A DNA stretch of 48,313 bases from Streptomyces phaeochromogenes (GTDB lineage Bacteria; Actinomycetota; Actinomycetes; Streptomycetales; Streptomycetaceae): the NCBI RefSeq assembly GCF_001418655.1, contig NZ_LIQZ01000204.1:1-48313 (forward strand), read 5' to 3'. Shown here one piece after another: positions 34,626 through 46,238 of the stretch. The notes beneath the pieces were generated by a model. The model worked only from the letters and a program-made list of their open reading frames with translations, was not told the DNA's origin and ran no database searches. Numbering within the stretch: position 1 is the stretch's first letter; every line of letters starts with the position of its first letter. The position numbers and the translations under genes are program-made.

Positions 34626-34976
34626 ATGTCCATGCGCTGTCTCATCGTCGATGACAGCGCCCGGTTCCTGGAGGCCGCGCGCGCCCTGCTGGAGCGTGGC
34701 GGGGTCCGGGTCGTCGGCGTCGCCTCGACGGGCGCGGAGGCGCTCACGCGCGCGCGGGACCTCGCCCCGGACGTCGCCCTCGTCGATCTCGACCTGGACG
34801 GCGAGAGCGGCCTCGACGTGGCGGGAGTGCTCGCGGACGCCGTGCCCGCCGTGATCCTCATCTCGACGCACTCCCTGGAGGACTTCCAGGAGTTGGTGGC
34901 GGAGAGCCCCGCCCGCGGCTTCCTGCCCAAGTCGGCGCTGTCGGCACGGACGATCCGGGACCTGCTGGAGTCATGA
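34626..34976 (+). CDS. Stand-alone receiver-domain response regulator (116 aa)
   Basis: A single CheY-like receiver with all the active-site residues: Asp9/Asp10, phospho-acceptor Asp54 (ALVDLDLDG), Thr81 and Lys102. There is no output domain; the frame stops right after the last helix. The ATG at 34626 follows GGGAAG by 9 bases. It is divergent from the lipoprotein-kinase operon. It could act by protein-protein contact, as a phosphate sink, or in a relay toward the NarL regulator at 28878-29549; which of these is unknown. Confidence 0.9.
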   Translation: MSMRCLIVDDSARFLEAARALLERGGVRVVGVASTGAEALTRARDLAPDVALVDLDLDGESGLDVAGVLADAVPAVILISTHSLEDFQELVAESPARGFLPKSALSARTIRDLLES

Positions 34977-35217
34977 GGCCCACACCCCGACCGAGGCGGC
35001 CGGACGCACTGACCGAGAGCGTGGGGAGCGCGTACGGACAGCGAGGTTGCGCACCAGGTGTTGTCCGGGCCTGATCAACACGCTTCAATGCGGGGTGACT
35101 TGGGGCGGGCACACCGCGCGGGGACGCGAACGTCCCCCGCACGCCGACCGTGTGGCCCCTCCGACCAGCGCGAACGGCCCGACCAGCCGTTGCGAGCACT
35201 CACAGAAGGGCCCCTGA

Positions 35218-36165
35218 ATGCGGGACGGCACACCACACGCGGACGCTGCCACGGCGGAGCTGGAGACGGCCCTTCGGGGCGGCCCCTTCCATGTCGCCCT
35301 GCGCGCCGCGATCGCCACCCGTGGCCTGCCGCTGCAGCGTGTGCAGCACCACCTGACGCGGTACGGGGTCAAGGTCGGCGTGACCAGCCTGAGTTACTGG
35401 CAGCAGGGCGCCCGGCGTCCACAGCGCCCCGAGTCGCTGCGGGCCGTGCGCGCCCTGGAGGAGATACTCCAGCTGCCGGACGAGTCACTGATCCGGCTGC
35501 TCGCGAAGGCCGACGAGCGCCCGGAGGCGGAGCGCGCCGCGGCCCGCTCGTACCGCTCCCTCGTGGAGGCTTCCGGTGCCCTGGAGAAGCTGCTGGCCGA
35601 GCTGGACTCACCGCTCGACGGCGGACTGCACACCATCGGCCACCACGAGCGCGTACGGATCGGCACCCGGCGCGAGCTCCTGGGACGCGAGTCCCAGCAC
35701 ATCGTGCGCGCCCACAAGGAGGGCATCGACCGCTTCGTCGCCATCCACCACGGCGACCCGGGATGCGCCCCGGAGGACATGGCGGTGCACGCTCTGGAGA
35801 ACTGCCGTACGGGACGCGTCCTGTGGCACCACGACACCGGGGTCCTCGTCGCCGAGCTGCTCTTCGACACGCGGCTGCGCGCGGGCGACACCTTCCTGTT
35901 CCGCTACGGCGTCGAGGACGGCACGGCCGGCGCGTGCGGTGAGTACGTCCGCGGGTTCGGCTTCTCCGGCGGGCAGTACGCCCTTCAGGTGCGCTTCGCC
36001 GAGGACACGCTGCCCGTGCGCTGCCACCGGTTCACCCAGCACTCGGCCGCGGCACCTCGCAGCGGCCGGCAGGAGCTGACACTGAACGACCCCCACCGGT
36101 CGGTCCACGTGGTGGAGCAGCGGGTGCGGTCGGGGATCGTCGGGATCGGGTGGGACTGGGAGTGA
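35218..36165 (+). CDS. HTH-containing transcriptional regulator, Streptomyces type (315 aa)
   Basis: Residues about 20-80 look like an XRE-type helix-turn-helix (GLPLQRVQHHLTRYGVKVGVTSLSYWQQGARRPQR). The rest (about 100-315) is a mostly beta-strand domain without a family I can name (HHDTGVLVAELLFDTRLRAGDTFLFRYGV). Proteins of this plan are found across Streptomyces and are usually annotated only as DNA-binding or hypothetical. The ATG follows GAAGGGCC by about 5 bases. It stands alone between the receiver gene and the LacI gene, both on the same strand. Confidence 0.75.
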   Translation: MRDGTPHADAATAELETALRGGPFHVALRAAIATRGLPLQRVQHHLTRYGVKVGVTSLSYWQQGARRPQRPESLRAVRALEEILQLPDESLIRLLAKADERPEAERAAARSYRSLVEASGALEKLLAELDSPLDGGLHTIGHHERVRIGTRRELLGRESQHIVRAHKEGIDRFVAIHHGDPGCAPEDMAVHALENCRTGRVLWHHDTGVLVAELLFDTRLRAGDTFLFRYGVEDGTAGACGEYVRGFGFSGGQYALQVRFAEDTLPVRCHRFTQHSAAAPRSGRQELTLNDPHRSVHVVEQRVRSGIVGIGWDWE

Positions 36166-36186
36166 GGGGCGGCCCTCGGAGCTCTT

Positions 36187-36216
36187 GACGTAAACGCTTA
36201 CGTAAGCGTTTACGTC
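36187..36216. promoter_or_regulatory. Perfect 30-base palindrome, double LacI-type operator
   Basis: The 30 bases equal their own reverse complement. The site is made of two abutting LacI-type half-symmetric operators, GTAAACGCTTAC (36190-36201) and GTAAGCGTTTAC (36202-36213), each centred on CG. A TTGACG -35-like box (36185-36190) overlaps its left end. It lies about 80 bases before the LacI gene and indicates autoregulation of the regulator-kinase operon. Confidence 0.8.
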
Positions 36217-36294
36217 TCCCTCGGCATCGGGTACGGTCCGATCCGGGACGGCGTCCGAAGCGGGCGTCGGCGAGGGCGAGGGAGGGGCTCACCC

Positions 36295-37329
36295 ATGGCG
36301 ACCATGGTCGATGTGGCCCGGAGCGCGGGTGTGTCCGTCGCGACGGTCTCGCACGTACTCAACGACACCCGCCCGGTGCGGCCGGCCACCCGCCAGGCCG
36401 TGCTCGACGCCATCGACGAACTCGGCTACACGCCCAACACCCTGGCCAGATCCCTCGTCACCTCGCGCACCCGGTCGATCGGGCTCGCGGTGTCGGCGAT
36501 CAGCAACCCGTACTTCACGGAGATCCTGCAGGGCGTGGAGGCCGGCGCCCTGGAGCGCGGCTACAGCCTGCTGATCGCGGACCCGCACGACGATCCGGTG
36601 CATGAGCGCAAGGTGGTCCAGCTGCTGCACGAGCGGCGGGTGGACGGCATGCTCGTCGCGCCGTCCGCGCATCCGGAGGATCTTCTCTGCTACCTCGGGC
36701 GGCACGACGTACCGACGGTGTTCCTGGACCGGCTGGTGGCCGGCGACCGGACGCCACCCGGTTTCGTGTTCGACCAGGTCTGCGCGGAGAACACCGAACC
36801 CGTCACGCTCCTGGTCAGGCATCTCGCCGAACTGGGTCACAGGAGGATCGGCCTGGTCGCGGGCCTGCCGGGGCTCAGCACGACGAGTGAGCGGATCTCC
36901 GGCTACCGGCACGGCCTGGCGTACGCGGGGCTCCCCTACGACGAGCGGCTCGTGGTCCCCGGCAACTCCGAGGCGGCGGGCGCCGAGCGCGCGACCGATG
37001 CCCTGCTGTCCCTCCCGGCGCCGCCGACGGCACTGGTCACCGCCAACAACGCGATGACCATCGGCGCGCTGCGGGCCGTGCGCGCGAGGGGCCTGTCCGT
37101 GCCCGGCGACCTGGCCCTGTGCTGCTTCGACGACTTCTCCTGGGCGGACCTCTTCTCGCCCCGGCTCACCGCGATCTCCCAGCCCAGCAAGGAGATCGGC
37201 GCCCAGGCCGTACGGCTGCTGCTCGACCGGCTGGACTCCCCCGGCCGCGAGGCCCGTACGGTCCGGCTGCCCTCCGCCTTCGTGCACCGCACCTCGTGCG
37301 GCTGCCCCGAGAAAGGATCCGACTCGTGA
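36295..37329 (+). CDS. LacI-family transcriptional regulator (344 aa)
   Basis: A sugar-responsive repressor. The N-terminal HTH and hinge (MVDVARSAGVSVATVSHVLNDTRPVRPATRQAVLDAIDELGYTPN-type, residues 4-50) are canonical. The rest is a periplasmic-binding-protein-like sensor domain (NPYFTEILQGVEAGALERGY ... ALVTANNAMTIGALRAVRARGLSVPGDLALCCFDDF). GGGAGGGG 7 bases before ATG 36295 fixes the start. The TGA overlaps the GTG of the PfkB kinase (GTGA), so they form one operon. Its operator is the palindrome at 36187-36216. The inducer is probably fructose or another sugar, inferred from the kinase. Confidence 0.95.
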   Translation: MATMVDVARSAGVSVATVSHVLNDTRPVRPATRQAVLDAIDELGYTPNTLARSLVTSRTRSIGLAVSAISNPYFTEILQGVEAGALERGYSLLIADPHDDPVHERKVVQLLHERRVDGMLVAPSAHPEDLLCYLGRHDVPTVFLDRLVAGDRTPPGFVFDQVCAENTEPVTLLVRHLAELGHRRIGLVAGLPGLSTTSERISGYRHGLAYAGLPYDERLVVPGNSEAAGAERATDALLSLPAPPTALVTANNAMTIGALRAVRARGLSVPGDLALCCFDDFSWADLFSPRLTAISQPSKEIGAQAVRLLLDRLDSPGREARTVRLPSAFVHRTSCGCPEKGSDS

Positions 37330-38237
37330 TCGTCGTCGCCGGTGAGGCCCTGATCGACCTGGTGCCGCGGGAGGCGGGCGCGCTCGCGGGGCTCGACCCG
37401 CGCCGCGGCGGCGGCCCCTACAACACGGCGGTGGCACTGGGCCGGCTCGGCTCCCCCGCGGCCTTCTGCTCGCGGGTCTCGGGGGACGCCTTCGGCGAGG
37501 CCCTGGTCGGCGGACTGCGTGAGGCGGGCGTCGACGTGTCGTCCGTACAGCGGGGCGCCGAGCCGACGACCCTCGCCGTCGCGTCGATCGGCGCGGGCGG
37601 TTCGGCCCGTTACTCCTTCTACGTCGAGGGCACCGCGGACCGGCTGTTCTCCGCGCCCTCCCAACTCCCGGACGGGACAAGCGCGGTGTCGTTCGGAACC
37701 TGCTCGCTCGTACTGGAGCCGGGCGCGACCGCGTACGAGGACCTGATGCGGATCGCGTCCGCACAGGGTGTGTTCACCGCGCTCGACCCCAACATCCGCG
37801 CGGTGCTGATCCCGGACGCGGACGCCTACCGGGCCCGGTTCAAGAGCTGGCTGCCGTCGGTGTCGCTGCTCAAGCTGTCCGAGGAGGACGCGGAGTGGCT
37901 CGGCGGCACTCCGCGCGAGTGGCTGGCCTCGGGCCCCTCCGCCGTGGTCGTCACGCGGGGCGGCGACGGGCTGACCGCCTTCACCCGTGACGGCGCGGAG
38001 TACTCCGTGCCGGGCGAACCCGTCGACGTGGTGGACACGATCGGCGCGGGCGACACGGTGAACGCCGCGCTGCTGCACGGCCTCGCCGCCCGCGACGCGC
38101 TCTCCGGGCCGGCGCTGGCGGGTCTGGGCGCCGACGGCTGGGCCGAGTTGCTGCGCTTCGCCGCACGGGCCGCGGCGATCACCTGCTCACGGGCGGGCGC
38201 GGAACCGCCGTACGCGCATGAGGTGGGCGTTTTTTAG
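37326..38237 (+). CDS. PfkB-family carbohydrate kinase, fructokinase-like (303 aa)
   Basis: Phosphorylates a sugar, most likely fructose, with ATP. The N-terminal GG signature (RRGGGPYNTAVALGRLG, about 27-43) and the C-terminal DTIGAGDTVNAALL with the catalytic Asp (about 236-249) are intact. Proteins of this length with a GEALIDLVP start are normally fructokinases or ribokinase-like. It is cotranslated with the LacI repressor; no transporter gene is adjacent. TTTTTTAG ends the gene, and a hairpin follows. Confidence 0.9.
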   Translation: MIVVAGEALIDLVPREAGALAGLDPRRGGGPYNTAVALGRLGSPAAFCSRVSGDAFGEALVGGLREAGVDVSSVQRGAEPTTLAVASIGAGGSARYSFYVEGTADRLFSAPSQLPDGTSAVSFGTCSLVLEPGATAYEDLMRIASAQGVFTALDPNIRAVLIPDADAYRARFKSWLPSVSLLKLSEEDAEWLGGTPREWLASGPSAVVVTRGGDGLTAFTRDGAEYSVPGEPVDVVDTIGAGDTVNAALLHGLAARDALSGPALAGLGADGWAELLRFAARAAAITCSRAGAEPPYAHEVGVF

Positions 38238-38275
38238 GCAGGCGGGCAGGAGGGGGCTCGGCGAGGCGGGAGCGC

Positions 38276-38322
38276 CAACGCGCCGCGCCCCAGGGTGAGT
38301 TCCCATGGAGCGCGGCGCGTTG
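38276..38322. terminator. Bidirectional hairpin between kinase gene and uvrA
   Basis: CAACGCGCCGCGC (38276-38288) pairs with 38310-38322 (13 base pairs) around a 21-base loop. It lies between the converging PfkB and uvrA genes and can terminate both. Confidence 0.7.
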
Positions 38323-38343
38323 TACGTGGGCCGCGGAGCCGCC

Positions 38344-41415
<3,072 letters not shown>

Positions 41416-41449
41416 GCCGGTCCGCACCTTTCTTGAGATAAGTGACAGG

Positions 41450-41498
41450 GGCGAGGCCCCCGGCTTTTCAGACGACGGGGCCCCCGTCTTTTTCAGAC
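41450..41498. repeat. Tandem 24/25-base direct repeat in the uvrA leader
   Basis: Segments 41450-41473 and 41474-41498 are imperfect copies, both containing GGCCCCCG and ending in TTTTCAGAC; the second also forms a GACGGGG/CCCCGTC hairpin. They lie 35-83 bases upstream of the uvrA start and could be regulatory or structural in the leader RNA. Confidence 0.5.
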
Positions 41499-41662
41499 TA
41501 GAGGGAGCCACTGACAGCGCCGGTCTGGTTTCCCTGCTTCACAACAATCCCGGGCCCTCCAGCATGCCCGACGCCGCACCCGACCATATAGCACGCGCAT
41601 TCGATTTACGGCGGCCGTCCGCAACCTTCACCCAAACGTGTGGCGGGACTATCGTCGGGCCC

Positions 41663-42385
41663 ATGAACGATCATGTGCGCGACCTGGCGTCTGTACGTGA
41701 CGCGACCGAGCGGCTCCTCACCGCAGTCGGCAAACTGGACAACGGTTCCGTGGCCGAACCGTCACGGCTGCCCGGCTGGAGCCGCGGCCATGTCCTGGCC
41801 CACCTCGCCCGCAACGCGGACGCCCTCGTGAACGTCCTCGAAGGCCGGCCGATGTACATCTCCGGGGAGGCCCGGGACGCCGACATCGGGCGGGACGCCC
41901 CGCGCCCCGTGGAGACACAGCTCACCGACCTCCGCGAGAGCGCGGTCCGCTTCCAGGAGACGGGCGCCGCGCCCGCGGACTGGTCCCGCACGGTGGAGCT
42001 GCGCAACGGCGTCACCGACTCGGCGTCCGGGGTGCCGTTCCGACGGTGGATCGAGGTCGAGCTGCACCACGTCGATCTGGGGATCGGATACGACCTGGAG
42101 GACCTCCCGGAGGAGTTCGTGGAGCGGGAGATCGTCTTCCTCACGGACCGTTTCGCCGGGCACCCCGAGGTGCCGCACACGCGCGTCACCGACGGCACGC
42201 GCGCGTGGAGCACGGGACGCGTCTCCGGAGACGGCGGCGCGGAGGGAGCCGAGGGCTCCGGGGATGGTCCGGAGGTGACCGTGACCGGCCCCGCGCCCGC
42301 CCTCCTCGGCTGGCTCGCGGGCCGCCGCGACGGGTCCGCGCTCAGCGTCGACGGCGGTCCGCTGCCCGCACTCCCCCCGCTATAG
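41663..42385 (+). CDS. Maleylpyruvate isomerase-like, mycothiol-dependent (DinB-type) protein (240 aa)
   Basis: A four-helix-bundle protein of the DinB/MDMPI superfamily, many of which use mycothiol as cofactor in Actinobacteria. The metal-binding His residues are in WSRGHVLAHLARNADAL (about 40-56) and EVELHHVDLGIGY (about 132-144). The N-terminal bundle is followed by a smaller C-terminal domain with VTVTGPAPALLGWLAGR. The ATG at 41663 starts a frame with clean coding bias. The stop lies 10 bases before the MBL hydrolase gene, so the two are cotranscribed; glyoxalase-type detoxification is a reasonable guess. Confidence 0.85.
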   Translation: MNDHVRDLASVRDATERLLTAVGKLDNGSVAEPSRLPGWSRGHVLAHLARNADALVNVLEGRPMYISGEARDADIGRDAPRPVETQLTDLRESAVRFQETGAAPADWSRTVELRNGVTDSASGVPFRRWIEVELHHVDLGIGYDLEDLPEEFVEREIVFLTDRFAGHPEVPHTRVTDGTRAWSTGRVSGDGGAEGAEGSGDGPEVTVTGPAPALLGWLAGRRDGSALSVDGGPLPALPPL

Positions 42386-42395
42386 GCTGAGCGTC

Positions 42396-43052
42396 ATGAC
42401 GTACAGCGGAGTGGTGACGGTCGGCGGCCCTGCGGATGTGCACGAGTTGCGGGACCTGATGATCTCCAAGGTCGCGGTCGGCCCGATGAACAACAACGCC
42501 TATCTGCTGCGCTGCCGGGCGACGGACGAGCAGTTGCTGATCGACGCGGCCAACGACGCCGGTACGCTGCTCACGCTGATCGGTGACGACGGCATCGCGT
42601 CCGTCGTCACCACGCATCAGCACGGCGACCACTGGCAGGCACTCGCGGAGGTCGTGACGGCCACGGGCGCGCGCACGTACGCGGGACGGGACGACGCCGA
42701 CGGCATCCCCGTACCGACGGACGTACCCGTCCAGGACGGCGACACGATCCGGGTGGGGCACGTGGAACTGACCGCCCGCCACCTGGTGGGCCACACGCCC
42801 GGCTCGATCGCCCTGGTCTACGACGACCCGCACGGGCACCCGCATGTGTTCACGGGGGACTGTCTCTTCCCGGGTGGTGTGGGCAACACACGTAAGGACG
42901 CGAAGGCGTTCGCCAGCCTGATCCACGACGTCGAGACGAAGATCTTCGACCCGCTGCCGGACGAGACCTGGGTCTACCCGGGACACGGCGACGACACGAC
43001 GCTGGGCGCCGAGCGTCCGCATCTGCCGGAGTGGCACGCGCGGGGTTGGTGA
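42396..43052 (+). CDS. MBL-fold metallo-hydrolase, glyoxalase II-like (218 aa)
   Basis: The metal-binding motif THQHGDH has ligands His74, His76, Asp78 and His79. Further ligands are in LVGHTPGS, FTGDCLFPGG and YPGHGDDTTLG. The plan is that of hydroxyacylglutathione hydrolase-like enzymes; in Streptomyces the thiol would be mycothiol. It lies directly after the DinB-type gene, which supports a role in thiol-dependent aldehyde or electrophile clearance. The ATG at 42396 begins the family-typical region that includes VGPMNNNAYLLRC. No signal peptide. Confidence 0.9.
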   Translation: MTYSGVVTVGGPADVHELRDLMISKVAVGPMNNNAYLLRCRATDEQLLIDAANDAGTLLTLIGDDGIASVVTTHQHGDHWQALAEVVTATGARTYAGRDDADGIPVPTDVPVQDGDTIRVGHVELTARHLVGHTPGSIALVYDDPHGHPHVFTGDCLFPGGVGNTRKDAKAFASLIHDVETKIFDPLPDETWVYPGHGDDTTLGAERPHLPEWHARGW

Positions 43053-43498
43053 ACCACGCCCGTGCGGAGGCGAATCGCCGATCGCCGGGCGAGCGTTGGC
43101 CCGGGCGGGGCGTTGGTCCGGGCAAGGCGTTGGTGAGGCGTCCGATGGCAGGTGTGCGGTCCCCGGCCGTGCGCGCCGGTGCGCGCCCCGTGTGAACGGA
43201 GCGCACACTCCGGTGCCCCGCACGCGCTCCCGGCGCACGGGGAGCGCGCGGTCCACTGGTAGCTGGTCCCGCACAGGATGACGGCTCCTGCGCGGACGGG
43301 TCGCCGGCCTGTCGATCCCCGCCCTCGGCCGGCGGCCCCGCCCTGGCAGCGGTGGCCGACGTCCGGCGGCCACCGCCCAGGACACCATGACGCCCCGGCG
43401 CCCCACGAGTTCACAACATTGCAACACCCGTTCCCATCATGCGGACAGTTGCCCCTGTGACCTCGACAGACGGGCCTGCCCACTGTCACTCTCCCGCC
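43053..43498. other. Intergenic region with short repeats and a hairpin
   Basis: A 17-base direct repeat GCGTTGGcCCGGGCgGG/aag occurs at 43093-43109 and 43110-43126, with a partial third copy to 43140. CGCGCTCCC (43223-43231) pairs with 43240-43248, a likely terminator after the MBL gene. Near 43411-43430 the sequence is less G+C-rich (TTCACAACATTGCAACA), probably the promoter area of the amino-acid transporter operon. No credible gene is seen. Confidence 0.5.
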
Positions 43499-44383
43499 AT
43501 GCATCTTGCCCAACGCGCCTTGCGCCGCGCCGCGTCCACCGCCACCGTCGCTCTGCTCGCCGTCGCCGTCGGCTGCGCCCCGCAGCCCGAGGAGAAGGCC
43601 TCCGACAAGCCCTCCGGCTCCGGCGCCGAAGCGTGCGCCAAGGGCGAACTGGGCACGGAAGTCTCCGGGAAACTGACCATCGCGACCGACCAACCCGCGT
43701 ACGAGCCGTGGTTCAAGGACGACAAGCCGGCCAACGGCAAGGGCTTCGAGTCGGCCGTCGCGTACGCCGTGGCGAAGCAGCTCGGCTACGACAAGGGTGA
43801 TGTCGTCTGGCAGAGCGTGCCCTTCAACAAGGCCTTCGCGCCCGGCGAGAAGACCTTCGACTTCGACATCAACCAGGTGTCGATCAGCGACGAGCGCAAG
43901 AAGGCCGTCGACTTCTCGTCCGGCTACTACGACGTGCGCCAGGCCGTCATCGCGCTGAAGGACTCCAAGGCCGCGAAGGCGAAGAGCATCGCCGACCTCA
44001 AGGGCGTGAAGCTGGGCGCCCAGGTCGGCACCACCAGCCTGAACTACATCAACGACGTGGTGAAGCCGACCGAGCAGCCGGCCGCGTACGCGAAGAACGA
44101 CCAGGCCAAGTCCGCGCTGAAGAACGGCCAGGTGGACGCCATCGTGGTCGACCTGCCGACCGCGTTCTACATCACCGCGGCCGAGGTGACGGACGCGCGG
44201 ATCGTCGGACAGTTCGAGAACCAGGGCGGTGCGCCCGAGCAGTTCGGACTCGTCCTGGACAAGGGCAGCGCTCTCACCTCGTGCGTGACGGACGCCGTGG
44301 ACGCCCTGCGCGAGGACGGCACCCTCGCCGCCGTCGAGAAGCAGTGGCTGTCCGACGCCGTCGACGCACCGGTCCTCAAGTGA
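43499..44383 (+). CDS. Polar amino-acid ABC transporter binding lipoprotein (294 aa)
   Basis: A family 3 (glutamine/glutamate/cystine type) solute-binding protein. The lipoprotein signal ends at Cys26 (VAVGC). The core has GKLTIATDQPAYEPWFKDD, KGFESAVAYAVAKQLG, DFDINQVSISDERKKAVDFSSGYY and LGAQVGTTSLNYI. The ATG at 43499 gives the best signal peptide; an ATG at 43439 in the same frame would add 20 polar residues, and neither has a clear ribosome binding site. The TGA overlaps the GTG of the permease (GTGA). First gene of a complete three-gene importer. Confidence 0.92.
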   Translation: MHLAQRALRRAASTATVALLAVAVGCAPQPEEKASDKPSGSGAEACAKGELGTEVSGKLTIATDQPAYEPWFKDDKPANGKGFESAVAYAVAKQLGYDKGDVVWQSVPFNKAFAPGEKTFDFDINQVSISDERKKAVDFSSGYYDVRQAVIALKDSKAAKAKSIADLKGVKLGAQVGTTSLNYINDVVKPTEQPAAYAKNDQAKSALKNGQVDAIVVDLPTAFYITAAEVTDARIVGQFENQGGAPEQFGLVLDKGSALTSCVTDAVDALREDGTLAAVEKQWLSDAVDAPVLK

Positions 44384-45294
44384 CGCTCGTGAAGGAGGAG
44401 TCGGCCGGGGAGCCGGAAGGAGACTCCGGCGAGGGAGAGGCACGCGAGGCGTACGTCCCGTCGCCGCGGCGGATCGAGCGGGAGCGGTACAAGCGCTCCC
44501 GTGCCCGCCGCGCGACGGCGATCGCCGCGCTGTCCACCCTCGTGACCGGCGTCGTCCTCTACCTCGTCGTCGTCAACGCGCCCGGCTGGCCGCGCACCAA
44601 GGAGACGTTCTTCAGCGCGCAGTACGCGCGCGAGGCGTTCCCCAAGGTCCTGGAGGGGCTGTGGCTGAACGTCCGGCTCCTGCTGGTGTGCGGCGCCGCG
44701 GTCCTCGTCCTCGGCATGCTGATCGCCGTCGCCCGCACCCTGCGCGGTCCGGTGTTCTTCCCGCTGAGGGCGCTGGCCGCCGCGTACACCGACTTCTTCC
44801 GCGGGCTGCCGCTGATCATCAACCTGATGATCGTGGTCCTGGGCGTGCCGGCGCTGCGGCTGCAGGGCATCACGGTCGATCCGGTGCTGCTTGGCGGGAC
44901 GGCGCTCACCCTGACCTACTCGGCGTACGTCGCCGAGGTGTTCCGCGCCGGGATCGAGTCGGTCCACCCCTCGCAGCGCGCCGCGGCCCGCTCGCTGGGG
45001 CTGAGCAACCGGCAGGCCCTGCGGTACGTGGTGCTCCCCCAGGCCGTACGCCGTCAGGTGCCGCCGCTGCTCAACGACCTGGTATCCCTGCAGAAGGACA
45101 CCGGGCTCGTCTCGATCGGCGGCGCGGTCGACGCCGTACGCGCCGCGGACATCATCGTGGGCCGCAGCCTCAACTACACGCCGTACATCGTCGCGGGACT
45201 CGTCTTCGTCGCGCTGACCATCCCGATGACCCGCTTCACCGACTGGGTCACGGCACGGATGGACCGGCGGCAGGCGCAGGGAGGGAGCATATGA
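44380..45294 (+). CDS. Polar amino-acid ABC transporter permease (304 aa)
   Basis: A HisM/GlnP-type permease. A hydrophilic charged N-terminus of about 45 residues is followed by helices near 47-66, 88-115, 120-150, 165-185 and at the C-terminus. The EAA-like loop is YVAEVFRAGIESVHPSQRAAARSLGLSNRQALRYVVLPQAVR. GTG 44380 overlaps the binding-protein stop; a second in-frame GTG at 44389 is the alternative. The stop overlaps the ATPase start (ATGA). Confidence 0.93.
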   Translation: MTLVKEESAGEPEGDSGEGEAREAYVPSPRRIERERYKRSRARRATAIAALSTLVTGVVLYLVVVNAPGWPRTKETFFSAQYAREAFPKVLEGLWLNVRLLLVCGAAVLVLGMLIAVARTLRGPVFFPLRALAAAYTDFFRGLPLIINLMIVVLGVPALRLQGITVDPVLLGGTALTLTYSAYVAEVFRAGIESVHPSQRAAARSLGLSNRQALRYVVLPQAVRRQVPPLLNDLVSLQKDTGLVSIGGAVDAVRAADIIVGRSLNYTPYIVAGLVFVALTIPMTRFTDWVTARMDRRQAQGGSI

Positions 45295-46073
45295 GCGAGA
45301 CGCCCGGCAAGGCACCCGTGGACTCCGGCGTGCCCGTGCTGCGGATGGAGGCCGTCCGCAAGACCTTCGGCGACTCGGTCGTCCTGCGGGACGTCGATCT
45401 GGAGGTCGCCCCGCACACGGTGACAGCGCTGATCGGTGCCTCAGGCTCGGGCAAGTCGACGCTCCTGCGCTGCGCGAACCTGCTGGAGGAGATCGACGAC
45501 GGCGCGATCTGGCTGGACGACGAGGAGATCACCGACCCCCGGGCCGACCAGGACGCGGTGCGCCGCCGGATCGGTGTGGTCTTCCAGGCGTACAACCTCT
45601 TTCCGCACATGACCGTCCTGCAGAACATCACGCTGGCCCCGCGCCGCGTGCACGGCGTGGACCGCGCGGAGGCGGAGGCGCACGCCCGTGAGCTGCTCGA
45701 CCGGCTCGGGCTCGGCGCCAAGGCGGGCGAGTACCCGGACCGGCTGAGCGGTGGCCAGCAGCAGCGGGCCGCGATCGTCCGCGCCCTGGCCGTACGCCCC
45801 AGGCTGCTGCTCCTCGACGAGATCACCGCGGCCCTCGACCCGGAGCTGGTGGGTGAAGTCCTCGCTGTCGTGCGGGACTTGAAGGACGACGGCATGACCA
45901 TGGTGCTGGCCACGCACGAGATGGGCTTCGCCCGCGACGTCGCGGACCAGGTCTGCTTCCTCGACGGCGGTGTCGTACTGGAACGGGGCACGGCCGAGGA
46001 GGTGTTCGGCGACCCGCGCGAGGAACGCACGCGGCGCTTTCTGCGCCGGATCGTGGAGGCGGGCCGGCTGTAG
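45291..46073 (+). CDS. Polar amino-acid ABC transporter ATP-binding protein (260 aa)
   Basis: A GlnQ/HisP-type ATPase. Walker A GASGSGKST is at 49-57, the Q-loop is in VVFQAYNLFPHMTV, the signature is LSGGQQQR, Walker B is LLLLDEITAALD and the switch His is in LATHEMGFARDVAD. Walker B reads DEITAALD instead of the usual DEPTSALD; the catalytic Glu is kept. Third gene of the importer operon, coupled to the permease by ATGA. The substrate is probably glutamine, glutamate or another polar amino acid. Confidence 0.95.
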   Translation: MSETPGKAPVDSGVPVLRMEAVRKTFGDSVVLRDVDLEVAPHTVTALIGASGSGKSTLLRCANLLEEIDDGAIWLDDEEITDPRADQDAVRRRIGVVFQAYNLFPHMTVLQNITLAPRRVHGVDRAEAEAHARELLDRLGLGAKAGEYPDRLSGGQQQRAAIVRALAVRPRLLLLDEITAALDPELVGEVLAVVRDLKDDGMTMVLATHEMGFARDVADQVCFLDGGVVLERGTAEEVFGDPREERTRRFLRRIVEAGRL

Positions 46074-46238
46074 TCGACGGCCTGGCGCGGGGCGGGGAGG
46101 GATTCACGGCCCGGGGTGGACGTGGACGGCGTTCGGAAATCCTGGATCGAGGTCATGCGTCGATGGTGGCACCCGCCACTGACAATCGGCCGCCGTCCGC
46201 CCGGCACCTCCCGTCAGGCCGCCGGTCATCCGCTCCCG

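Noticed and set aside
41416..41662. Search for an SOS (LexA) box upstream of uvrA
   Set aside because: No GAAC-N4-GTTC-like site was found here or near the uvrC start.
46074..46238. Possible short coding remnant after the amino-acid ABC operon
   Set aside because: A short stretch reads as protein-like, but it lacks a start signal and a recognisable product; only the direct repeat CTCCCGTCAGGCC is evident.
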